Of a stretch of DNA of 21,366 bases, positions 14,138 through 21,180 are shown piece by piece. The position numbers and the translations under genes are program-made. The notes under the pieces were generated by a model. The model was not told the origin of the DNA. It saw only the letters and a program-made list of their open reading frames with translations, and did no database searches. Origin of the DNA: a virus; IMG/VR virus record IMGVR_UViG_3300015196_000007, positions 1 to 21,366 of that record; one strand, 5' to 3'. Numbering within the stretch: position 1 is the stretch's first letter; each line of letters starts with the position of its first letter.

Positions 14138-14917
14138 TTATTCTTCAGGTATTTTTAAACCAAAATTCTCTTTTGCAAACTCCTTATCCTTTCTTTCAAC
14201 TTGAAAATATGGGTGATCGTCTTTAAACACATACCCATCTTTGCCCGGATTCATTTTAAATAAATCGCTCATGTTGCCTTCAACCTCTTTTACCTTTTCC
14301 TCTTTCTCATCATCCGGTGTAACCTCAACCGTTTCTTCTTCTTGTATTAATAAACACCTACAGTTGAAGTGGTTTTCTGGCGCAATAGTTGACCACACTG
14401 GATCGTCAACAGGTGCAACCAATCCATCTAACGGTAAACAAATATCAGATGTGTTTGCATCTACAACAGCACTATACCGTAACATCGGCAATATCTTCTT
14501 TTGCTTCTCTATCTCATTCCATTTAACAGCATTCTGTGCCTGTCCTACTGCTGTGTTGTATTCAGTTGTTCCCCATACATTGTTCCATTTGTCAAATGCT
14601 GCGGTGCCTAATTCATTAAATTCTTTTGCGCCTATTAAATCGCCTGACTCGTTAAACATCATTGCGCCAATATCCTTTGTCTCTTGAAAGGTTTTAGCCG
14701 CCGCAAACAACCATGTGTTCTCTCTTAACTCTGCCAACAGTTCTAAATCCTTTCCTGCTGCCTCTTTTAAATTCATTCCAAAACCTTTGTACAATCCCTT
14801 CTCAAAGTACCGCCCAATTGCAGTATAAAGGCTTTCCGGTAAATCGTACTCCGTTATGCTGCCATCGTAGATACCTTCAATGTATTTTTCAATATTGGCA
14901 TGACTATATTCTACCAT
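14138..14917 (-). CDS. Minor head protein (Mu gpF-like)
   Basis: This 259-aa protein has the Mu F-family C-terminal core: RYSAVVDANTSDICLPLDGL (147-166) followed by DDPVW and APENHFNCRC (179-188). The D-x-N-T-x-x-x-C and H-F-N-C-R-C motifs are the family signature. Upstream, the Y-x-T-A-x-x-Q-A helix (EYNTAVGQAQNAVKW, ~119-133) is also typical. The start ATG 14917 shares one base with the stop of the portal gene. In Mu it is a minor head component ejected or bound near the portal. The acidic C-terminal extension (~190-259) is longer than the core needs. About 58 bases after its stop hold no gene I can support before the 48-aa gene. Confidence 0.9.
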   Translation of the reverse strand: MVEYSHANIEKYIEGIYDGSITEYDLPESLYTAIGRYFEKGLYKGFGMNLKEAAGKDLELLAELRENTWLFAAAKTFQETKDIGAMMFNESGDLIGAKEFNELGTAAFDKWNNVWGTTEYNTAVGQAQNAVKWNEIEKQKKILPMLRYSAVVDANTSDICLPLDGLVAPVDDPVWSTIAPENHFNCRCLLIQEEETVEVTPDDEKEEKVKEVEGNMSDLFKMNPGKDGYVFKDDHPYFQVERKDKEFAKENFGLKIPEE

Positions 14918-16248
14918 TACTTATATAGTTTTTCTAATTTGTTTTTAACGCTTTCAGTTAAAGGCGCACCAAATGATTTAGTTGGTGGTGGTATTGCTGA
15001 TTTGGTAGTTTTAATACCTGTACGCTCGCTAAAGTAATCCCAATCAGGATCACCGCCTGCATCCTTTATTGTCTTAAATATTAAAGCCGTTTCTGCATTG
15101 CTCTTATCTTCACGCTCCCTTATTTCTTCAGTTTCTGCATCGTTTCTAAACTTAATCTTTGTCTCCGGGCTAATGTTAAAGCCTAACTTAACCATGCGTG
15201 GTATTAATTGGCTGTTGATAATGTTTTCTATAAACACACCGTCTTTGCTTTGTTTATCATCCATTGCTATCTGTGCAGGTGTTTTGCCACCGCTGTTGCC
15301 TAGCTTACCCGGTATGCTATCAATCGCATCTGAATGGCCTAATATTAATTTACTTATCTTCTTTTCACACCGTAACTCTAAATCTGCATAACCTCTGTAA
15401 CCTGTACCGCCTAATGCTGTCTCTAAAAACTTAATCTCATCTGTTGGATCTATGATTGCATAACCGGCTGAACCCATTGAGCGCAAAGCATTTTCTAATT
15501 CGGCCCTTTCGCTTTCCTCTGTTTTCATTGTCTTAGCCACCCGGTAAGGTTGTGCGTACATCTCTAAAAAGTCACCGTTAAAGCCTAATAAGTTTCTTAG
15601 AAATATCTCATATAATGCCACGTTGTAATAAAGCCCATATCCGCATGTAGTTGCGCCTGTATCGTTAGGCGTGTCAATAAATATATGCCAATCAATAACA
15701 TCGGGATCAAGAAAACATTTACCTGTAGTTGAATATTGAAACACGGTTACATTATGCCTATCAGGTGAAACGTTCCACCGCTTTATCGGTGTAAGATGGT
15801 TGAATGCATCGCCATCAATATCGCCTAATGATATAAGGCTGTAGCCGTAAAACAAGGCATCTAGTGAATAACTTATAAAGTCTGTTAACCATTTCTTTGC
15901 ATTGTTATTGCCATCGTCTGTTACTACATCACAAAAAACACTTAATGCATTATCATCGCCGATAACCTCAAACTTACGCAGCATAGTTAAATCCTTTCTA
16001 CGTTCAACACAAGCCGATACATGGCCATTTAGTTTTGTATCAATAAAAAGCTGTTGCATCTTTACCCGTTGTGGAAACCATACCATTTCTGCTTCTGTAA
16101 TACTTTCACGCCAACTCATTACATCCTGCCTTAGCCTTTGTAACGATACCGGTGCAATCATGCCTGCTAAATTCTTTTTTATAGCTGCATCTGTTCCGGT
16201 TGCAAAGGGATTGATTGCCTTAAATAATTGCTGTAATGTGTTTGCCAT
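14917..16248 (-). CDS. Portal protein (DUF935, Mu gp29-like)
   Basis: This 443-aa protein lies after the adaptor and before the gpF-like gene, as in Mu-type head modules. It has the features of the gp29/DUF935 portal family: a membrane-like helix segment LDALFYGYSL (129-138), the aromatic segment FLEMYAQPYRV (227-237), a helix with LRSMGSAGYAIIDPTDEIKF (255-274), and KLILGHSDA (300-308), the place of the LGQ-type motif. The portal forms the dodecameric ring at the head vertex through which DNA is packaged. The gene abuts the upstream stop without a gap. Confidence 0.9.
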   Translation of the reverse strand: MANTLQQLFKAINPFATGTDAAIKKNLAGMIAPVSLQRLRQDVMSWRESITEAEMVWFPQRVKMQQLFIDTKLNGHVSACVERRKDLTMLRKFEVIGDDNALSVFCDVVTDDGNNNAKKWLTDFISYSLDALFYGYSLISLGDIDGDAFNHLTPIKRWNVSPDRHNVTVFQYSTTGKCFLDPDVIDWHIFIDTPNDTGATTCGYGLYYNVALYEIFLRNLLGFNGDFLEMYAQPYRVAKTMKTEESERAELENALRSMGSAGYAIIDPTDEIKFLETALGGTGYRGYADLELRCEKKISKLILGHSDAIDSIPGKLGNSGGKTPAQIAMDDKQSKDGVFIENIINSQLIPRMVKLGFNISPETKIKFRNDAETEEIREREDKSNAETALIFKTIKDAGGDPDWDYFSERTGIKTTKSAIPPPTKSFGAPLTESVKNKLEKLYK

Positions 16249-17121
16249 TTAAAATGAGTTTATTCTTTTAATTTCACTGCCGTATCTAATTCTGCCACCT
16301 TGCTTTGGTTGTATAAGTGGCAAGTCCGCTGTTATCTTACCCTGCCCTGAATCCTTTAGCCATTGTATTGCCTGATCATGCCTAACTACTCTTAATTCGG
16401 GTATGTTACGAGGTGCAATGCGGCTGTGTAAATGATAAAGTGCTATATCTATGCAATAATTAACTAACTGCGGGTTTCTGTTATCGCCTAATGTCCATTT
16501 TGTTATATCTGTAGGTAAGGAGCCAACAGTAATATTGTAAGCAACACCTACATCCCAGGCAGTAACTCCGCTTATCGGATCATCGGGAAATATATTTATC
16601 GCTGTCCGTCTGTCACCTGACTGTAACGCTGCACTATGATTATTTACCCGTGTTGCTACCTTAGCTGTATAAACTGAACCCTGCCAATATACTACTGATC
16701 CAATCTTATAATATAAATTGTAATTAAACTCCGGGAATGGTAATGTTACAAAGTAGATTGTACCCTGTGCGTTTATGGCTGTCCATTTAGTTGTATCAAA
16801 TGCTCCTGTAGTTACTGCTGTAGATATGTAAACAATACCGTTGTAAAGTGCTAACTGCCCGGATGTGTATGCTTTAGTGCTATCATAGCTTGATGCATCT
16901 AAGTACACCCTATTCCTTGCTTGGTAAACGGTTGTATTACTCCAAACGTTTGTACTTGTGAACTCTTGGGCCGTTATGTATTTCTGTGCTAAATAACTTA
17001 CAGCCTCCGATTGCGCCGCCTGCTGTATAGCTGTTAAAATAGTTGTATCACCGCCAATGATTTGATTAAGATTATCGGTTTGTATAAGTTTCTTAAAGTC
17101 CGCTGCTATTAAGTATGCCAT
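16249..17121 (-). CDS. Head-tail adaptor-like protein (gp36/DUF1320-like) with inserted beta modules
   Basis: The ends of this 290-aa protein look like the Mu gp36/DUF1320 adaptor: residues 1-50 (AADFKKLIQTDNL, AIQQAAQSEAVSYLAQKYI) and 216-270 (PQLVNYCIDIALYHLHSRI, RHDQAIQWLKDSGQGKI). The family is normally about half this length. The extra middle (~72-210) holds chitin-binding-like units: AYTSGQLALYNGIVY ... KWTAI (~84-115), YYKIGSVVYWQGSVYTAK (~137-154) and a further W-x-V-x-V-x-Y ... KWTLG (~189-211). These would stand out from the neck as small beta domains. Adaptor function is inferred from ends and position; the insertion is the notable feature. Confidence 0.65.
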   Translation of the reverse strand: MAYLIAADFKKLIQTDNLNQIIGGDTTILTAIQQAAQSEAVSYLAQKYITAQEFTSTNVWSNTTVYQARNRVYLDASSYDSTKAYTSGQLALYNGIVYISTAVTTGAFDTTKWTAINAQGTIYFVTLPFPEFNYNLYYKIGSVVYWQGSVYTAKVATRVNNHSAALQSGDRRTAINIFPDDPISGVTAWDVGVAYNITVGSLPTDITKWTLGDNRNPQLVNYCIDIALYHLHSRIAPRNIPELRVVRHDQAIQWLKDSGQGKITADLPLIQPKQGGRIRYGSEIKRINSF

Positions 17122-17124
17122 TAT

Positions 17125-17370
17125 TTATAATTTTTCTATTTCTGCTTTTACTTTTATCCAATATTGATATGCTAAACTTCCTTCCGTAACGATAAGATTT
17201 TCTTGAAAATTTAATATTTCATCTACTGCTATAATTGCACATTGTTTTGCCTCTGATTCATGTAATGACGTGCATCTAACATCACAATATGGCATATTAC
17301 AATCCTTACAGTTAAATGAAGCATTAAAGTATTTACCTACTAACTCCATCGCTTTTTCTTTTGGTGCCAT
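17125..17370 (-). CDS. Small PKEKA / AKQCAIIAVDEIL family protein with a Cys cluster
   Basis: This 81-aa protein is a paralogue of the + strand gene at 9287-9508 (shared PKEKAxEL, AKQCAIIAVDEIL and W-x-x-VK-x-EIE-L). Between the first two blocks it carries an insert NCKDCNMPYCDVRC with four Cys, which could bind zinc and is absent from the paralogue. It lies between an exported-protein gene (5 bases away) and the adaptor (3 bases). Unlike its paralogue it is on the late strand and would be made with the head proteins. Function unknown. Confidence 0.75.
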   Translation of the reverse strand: MAPKEKAMELVGKYFNASFNCKDCNMPYCDVRCTSLHESEAKQCAIIAVDEILNFQENLIVTEGSLAYQYWIKVKAEIEKL

Positions 17371-17375
17371 AGTCT

Positions 17376-17723
17376 TTATTTAGATATATTTTGCCAAACT
17401 ATTATAGATGGATTTAATGGCTGCTTTTTATCATCTAAGTAATATGAGTGTATCATATAATCTTTACAATCCCAACAATTCCAATCCCCATTACTGTCCA
17501 TATTTCTATTGTACTTTTTTCTTACTGAATATCCTTTAATTATTGTAGGGATGCTGCTACTATCACTTAATAGCAAAACTTCTTTTATCGTATCGGTTTC
17601 AGGTAGTTTTGGTTGATAATACCTAAGAGTGTAAGAAGTATCAAATTTAATTATATAGTTTTGTGCCTGACAAAAAACAGAACATAGCGAAAAAGTTGTA
17701 ATAAGTAATATATAATTATACAT
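17376..17723 (-). CDS. Exported small protein (signal peptide), unknown function
   Basis: This 115-aa protein begins MYNYILLITTFSLCSVFCQAQ, a clear signal peptide with a likely cleavage after CQA. There is no good lipobox around the Cys residues. The mature part has a strand-rich start (YIIKFDTSYTLRYYQP), a W-x-C-W-x-x-C pair (DWNCWDCKDY) that could form a disulfide, and a hydrophobic end. It lies 2 bases after the terminase stop on the same strand. An exported protein between terminase and portal is not part of virion assembly in known phages and suggests a moron acting at the host envelope, but this is inference. Confidence 0.65.
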   Translation of the reverse strand: MYNYILLITTFSLCSVFCQAQNYIIKFDTSYTLRYYQPKLPETDTIKEVLLLSDSSSIPTIIKGYSVRKKYNRNMDSNGDWNCWDCKDYMIHSYYLDDKKQPLNPSIIVWQNISK

Positions 17724-17725
17724 AG

Positions 17726-19087
17726 TTAAAAAGTGTTTTTAGAGTAATTTTTGCCGATGGTTACATTTGCATCCCTGCCGCCACGTTGGTACTTTGAAAA
17801 GCTGTCGCCAAAGGCATAGCAAATGAAATAATCAAATAAATCTGTAAAATGCCCTGTTTTTTGAGAACGCACCTTTGTTAATGGGTTTGTTTCCATCTCC
17901 TTGTTCTTGGTGCCGTCTGCTGCTTCCTTTGTCAGTACAAAATCATTTATCATCTTCTTACACCTCGGATCAATCATAACTGTTATGCCATCAAAATTGC
18001 TTTCCAATACCGTATTGATAAAATTACCACGCATGGCAACTGACGGGTTGGATGGCGACACACGCAATGATGGATGGTATGATCTTAGTTCTTCAGCTAT
18101 TAATCTAAAGAAATTATGTCCACGCTCTAACTTTACATCCTGCTTCTGTGATGTTGCATCGCCGTAAACAAATAACCCTGCTGTATGGCCGGCAAACTTT
18201 CTTTTAAACTCATTGCATACATCTTTGATAGTGTTCAAGGGATTAATACCGGCAATCTCATCAATACATACAATGCTTTTACCTGATATTTGAAATATAC
18301 CCAGAGGTAAATATGGGTTACAATTCTCATCCCAACTGATATGCAAAGGCAAATAAGGGTTGTAATCGCATTGCGCTATGTGCTTATCTAATTCAAAACA
18401 TTTATAAAACTCACCACCTACCTTTAACTGTAAATCCCAATTACCTTCAACTAATACCTCGTATTTATACCGAGGCATGTTTTTTAAATTCTCTTTGTAT
18501 GCTTCCGTTAAGTACGGGTTATCTGTAATTTTTGATGGTATGTAAAGCCATGATGCAGGCAGTATATTGTCTTTGTGCCTATCATAAACAACAGATTTTA
18601 CCCAATTGTTTGAAGGGTTGCAGGTAGCTAATATAATTGGGGCAGGTCGTGGTGTACATTCCCAACGCCCGGCCCGTGAGAAAGCAATATCTAAGCTATC
18701 CTGTTGGCATTCGTTTATTTCCTCAAACAGAAAGCCGTTACATTCTAAGCCACGCATCCAATTAAGTTCTTTATCGCCTGCATAGTTTTCGCCCTTAAAT
18801 AAAATAACACTTCCGTTTGGGTGTGTGTACTCATACGGATTTGTTTTTAGCTTACCGCTTGCACGTAGCTTACCAAATGAAGGAATTGTTGTTGTTCTGA
18901 TTTTCTCTAAATCCTCACGGATTACTACCCAACGGCTTTTAGGAAATATTTGGCACATAATAAGCAAGGCCGATAAACCCCAAAAAGTTTTTCCACCTCC
19001 CATTGCGCCTCCAAATAATACAAACGAATACTGCTCCGATGCAATTGCATCCATAGCATAAGTTTGTGTATTTGTTAATGCAATCAT
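17726..19087 (-). CDS. terL: Terminase large subunit
   Basis: This 453-aa protein has the ATPase and nuclease motifs of the packaging motor: Walker A GGAMGGGKT (26-34), Walker B FLFEE (119-123), and the coupling segment LATCNPS (153-159). The RNase-H-like nuclease part shows candidate acidic residues D252 (SWDENCN), D310 (YGDAT) and D417/D420 (TDLFDY). Length is normal for Bacteroidota Mu-like phages. It pumps DNA into the prohead through the portal and cuts it. One base separates it from the small subunit stop. Confidence 0.95.
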   Translation of the reverse strand: MIALTNTQTYAMDAIASEQYSFVLFGGAMGGGKTFWGLSALLIMCQIFPKSRWVVIREDLEKIRTTTIPSFGKLRASGKLKTNPYEYTHPNGSVILFKGENYAGDKELNWMRGLECNGFLFEEINECQQDSLDIAFSRAGRWECTPRPAPIILATCNPSNNWVKSVVYDRHKDNILPASWLYIPSKITDNPYLTEAYKENLKNMPRYKYEVLVEGNWDLQLKVGGEFYKCFELDKHIAQCDYNPYLPLHISWDENCNPYLPLGIFQISGKSIVCIDEIAGINPLNTIKDVCNEFKRKFAGHTAGLFVYGDATSQKQDVKLERGHNFFRLIAEELRSYHPSLRVSPSNPSVAMRGNFINTVLESNFDGITVMIDPRCKKMINDFVLTKEAADGTKNKEMETNPLTKVRSQKTGHFTDLFDYFICYAFGDSFSKYQRGGRDANVTIGKNYSKNTF

Positions 19088-19088
19088 T

Positions 19089-19589
19089 TTATACTGCTAT
19101 GTTTTTACCTCCCCATACAATTAAAGTAGGTTCAACATCATTTCCTTTGGTGTCAGTTTGTGCAATTTTTGAAGGCATAAAACTTCCAAATCTTTTACAG
19201 TACAAATCAAAGGCTTTTTGTATTTCGGGTTGTGTAGGTTTTCTTTTAAATTCAACAGGTATTCCGTTCTTAAAATAAACATCATCTACTAAATCATCCT
19301 TGCTTAATATCCTAAATGCTTTTTGATCTGCCTTTGCCTGCTCTACAATCAATTCTAAAGCGTTTTTTACTGTATCTGTGTTATTGGCTAATGTTACTAA
19401 GTCTGCATCCTTTTGCTTAGCTTCTTGTATCTCTAAAGCGTATTTCTTAGCTAATATCGAGCCCTCTACTATTGCTGTTCCATTAGTTAGGTTTTTATTA
19501 GGAGATGTTAATATATATGCTTGTTTTTGGCTAACACCTGTAGATACAAGATTTATGAATTTAATATGTCGTGCTGATATTTTAGCCAT
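19089..19589 (-). CDS. terS: Terminase small subunit
   Basis: This 166-aa protein immediately precedes the large subunit. The N-terminal segment (ARHIKFINLVSTGVSQKQAY, residues 6-25) has the helix-turn-helix style used for binding the packaging site; the middle is helical (EIQEAKQKDADLVTLANNTD) and fits oligomerisation. The C-terminal part (KPTQPEIQKAFDLYCKRFG) would contact the large subunit. The gene starts at ATG 19589, 51 bases after the DnaA-like gene. Confidence 0.75.
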   Translation of the reverse strand: MAKISARHIKFINLVSTGVSQKQAYILTSPNKNLTNGTAIVEGSILAKKYALEIQEAKQKDADLVTLANNTDTVKNALELIVEQAKADQKAFRILSKDDLVDDVYFKNGIPVEFKRKPTQPEIQKAFDLYCKRFGSFMPSKIAQTDTKGNDVEPTLIVWGGKNIAV

Positions 19590-19640
19590 CTTTTACAAGT
19601 TGCTAAGTAGTAAGCACATTATTTAAAATCGTTGCAAAAC

Positions 19641-19970
19641 TTAGAAACTTTTATAGTACGGGCTTTGCATGCTAAGGTTGATAGTGCCTATTAATTCTTT
19701 GTATTGTTTGGATCGTTCCTTTACAACAGTTCTTTCGTTGTTGATGTTCTTTACACCCTCATAAACTGCTTTACAGTTTCGGTTAAATTGTTTACCAATG
19801 CCTCGGTAGGATATTGAGAGTTCGTTTTTACATGCTGCCCAAACTAATTGCCGGGCTATGCATATTTGTACTTTTTGGGATCGTGTAGTAATTTCAGCAG
19901 GAGATAGGTTGTATATTTCAGCGGCCTTTACAACCATTTTGTCAATGATAAGTCTTTGGCAGTTGTTCAT
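19641..19970 (-). CDS. DnaA domain-IV-like DNA-binding protein
   Basis: I take ATG 19970 as start (109 aa), because a TTG at 19979 in the same frame lies only a few bases after the -7 element and probably before or at the transcript start. Residues ~13-78 match the C-terminal (domain IV) part of DnaA: VVKAAEIYNLSPAEITTRSQ, the (I/V)ARQLVWAACK helix, and SYRGIGKQFNRNCKAVYEGV for the helix-turn-helix and basic loop. The AAA+ part of DnaA is absent. Stand-alone domains of this kind occur in phages and would bind specific double-stranded sites, possibly at an origin or an operator. Position right before terminase is compatible with a late regulator or a packaging-related binder. Confidence 0.8.
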   Translation of the reverse strand: MNNCQRLIIDKMVVKAAEIYNLSPAEITTRSQKVQICIARQLVWAACKNELSISYRGIGKQFNRNCKAVYEGVKNINNERTVVKERSKQYKELIGTINLSMQSPYYKSF

Positions 19971-19986
19971 ATTAAACAAGGTTTTC

Positions 19987-19994
19987 CAAATATA
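19987..19994 (-). promoter_or_regulatory. Bacteroidota -7 promoter element TATATTTG (minus strand)
   Basis: A perfect TAnnTTTG lies 16 bases before the ATG at 19970. No good -33 TTG is visible at the usual distance. It would start transcription of the DnaA-like gene and possibly the terminase genes. Confidence 0.5.
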
Positions 19995-20034
19995 GCTTAA
20001 AAAATTAGTTTATTTGTTAAGTTTTTTAGCAGGG

Positions 20035-20394
20035 TTAAATTTCTTTTACCTTTATTTTAAGTTCATTATCCATCATCTTATATTTTATTCTGTAAACGGC
20101 TGTTTTTACACCTTTAACATCTAAGACCTCCCAACATCCACTCTCTAAATTTAAGTACACAAAATCTGCTATATAATAGCATACAGATAATTTAAACCTT
20201 ACCTGACATTGTATAGCGGTTATTAATCCTAAACTCTCTTTTAATTTTAGGTTATTAAAATAATCAGATTCTTTTTTAGAGTCAAAGCCATTTGTTTTTA
20301 CGTTGTTGTACTTTGTTCTAATTTTAAGTGTCTGCCCAGTATTGGCTTTTTTCTTGCTTAAATCCTCAATATCTTTTAATGTCCAACCTTTCAT
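20035..20394 (-). CDS. DUF1064-type PD-(D/E)XK nuclease
   Basis: This 119-aa protein fits the DUF1064 family in order and length: an N-terminal basic strand (TKYNNVKTNGFDSKKESDYF, E42 in the helix), LKLKESLGLITAIQCQVRF, then the strand with IADFVY (D77), and WEVLDVKG (D92, K94) followed by VYRIKYKMM. These are the motifs of the PD-(D/E)XK nuclease fold, with D77 and the D-V-K triad as the active site. Family members in phages are thought to cut branched DNA such as Holliday junctions; the exact substrate is not shown. It overlaps the preceding gene by 29 bases. Confidence 0.85.
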   Translation of the reverse strand: MKGWTLKDIEDLSKKKANTGQTLKIRTKYNNVKTNGFDSKKESDYFNNLKLKESLGLITAIQCQVRFKLSVCYYIADFVYLNLESGCWEVLDVKGVKTAVYRIKYKMMDNELKIKVKEI

Positions 20395-20569
20395 TTAGTA
20401 TTTTTTTTAATTGGTTTATTGATAACCATGTAGCTCTGTTTAATCGCCAACTTAACACACCGTTGTTTAACTGTTTCTTTAAGTATGCAAAGCTGTGTGG
20501 CAGCCTAATATTTAGCTTGCCATTGTACTCAAATTGTACAAAACGATGTATATAAGTTTTGTGTTGCAT
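20366..20569 (-). CDS. Small hypothetical protein (67 aa) before the nuclease
   Basis: This 67-aa protein starts at ATG 20569 and its 3' end overlaps the nuclease start by 29 bases. It is basic and begins with an aromatic-rich strand (MQHKTYIHRFVQFEYNGKLN), then a helix (FAYLKKQLNNGV) and another (LSINQLKKILNERL). A second open frame on the other strand covers the same region but has no start signal or neighbour to support it. No family recognised; real by position on the coding strand and coupling, but with moderate certainty. Confidence 0.5.
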   Translation of the reverse strand: MQHKTYIHRFVQFEYNGKLNIRLPHSFAYLKKQLNNGVLSWRLNRATWLSINQLKKILNERLDIKRY

Positions 20570-20610
20570 ATCAGTTAGTTATAAATGGTAGTATCGGAAA
20601 TGGAGGTGTA

Positions 20611-21051
20611 CTACGCTATTTCCCCCGCCAACGCCACACATTCGTTCTTTAATTGGCTGACGTTCTGATTTTCAACCTTTTCAAAGTAGAATACTACAAG
20701 TATAATTATCTCTTTAACTAATCCAAATCTTTTTGCGTTGCGGTAATTTGCGCTGTAACTATTCAGCCTATTTATTTGTTCTGACACTTCATTTCTAAAC
20801 TGTTCTATACTATAAGTTGACTTCCAAATATTACATTGCCTACAAGCAGGATTATAATTTGATACATTATTTTCTCCACGAGTTATAGGCGTTGCCCTAT
20901 AACTATTAATTCTTTCAATACCATAGTCAGTTTCATTTCTTCTTATAGGATTGATATGGTCAACGTGCCACCCTTTTTCTAATTCACAACCACAATAAGC
21001 ACACATCCCGTTATACTTATTGTAAACTGTTTCTCTTTCTTGTTTTTTCAT
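20611..21051 (-). CDS. HNH endonuclease
   Basis: I take ATG 21051 as start (146 aa); the frame is open 38 codons farther, but the extra part runs through a GC-rich structured intergenic stretch. Motifs: a CxxC pair (C17, C20) in GMCAYCGC, the catalytic DH in VDHINP (D31, H32), Asn in ENNVSNYNPACRQC (C70, C73; N67), and N74 plus K77 in CNIWKS. This is the four-Cys HNH type. The C-terminal tail (AKRFGLVKEI, VFYFEKVE) also occurs in relatives I recall from Bacteroidota phages. HNH proteins near terminase often serve DNA packaging or homing. Its flanks differ in composition from the rest of the window. Confidence 0.9.
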   Translation of the reverse strand: MKKQERETVYNKYNGMCAYCGCELEKGWHVDHINPIRRNETDYGIERINSYRATPITRGENNVSNYNPACRQCNIWKSTYSIEQFRNEVSEQINRLNSYSANYRNAKRFGLVKEIIILVVFYFEKVENQNVSQLKNECVALAGEIA

Positions 21052-21180
21052 AATAATTATAAGTGTTTTGACGCTCCGCAGCTTCGCAAAATACAGACGT
21101 AGTACATTGGGTTTTGCAATATCGCCTGATACCATGTTATAATTTAAAGTCCATTCGGGGCGCATCGCAAAGCCCTTGCG
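21052..21180 (-). other. GC-rich structured intergenic segment between the HNH gene and its upstream neighbour
   Basis: On the minus strand this stretch begins GCTAACGCAAGGGCTTTGCG: CGCAA/TTGCG can pair around GGGCT, and GGGC ... GCCC gives an alternative stem. It continues with a second GC-rich block (GCGAAGCTGCGGAGCGTC) before an AT-rich lead to the ATG at 21051. It may hold a terminator for the upstream gene and the HNH promoter, or be a cassette boundary. No gene is supported. Confidence 0.4.

Noticed and set aside
14241-14687. A long + strand open frame (148 aa) inside the gpF-like gene
   Set aside because: Opposite to a clear family match; composition is that of a complementary-strand shadow.
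20328-20555. A + strand frame of 75 aa over the 67-aa gene and the nuclease start
   Set aside because: It is a shadow of the minus-strand genes, with no promoter, coupling or recognisable motif.
21052-21165. An N-terminal extension of the HNH protein starting at ATG 21165
   Set aside because: The extra 38 residues run through GC-rich structured DNA and are unlike HNH N-termini; the ATG at 21051 gives the usual family start.
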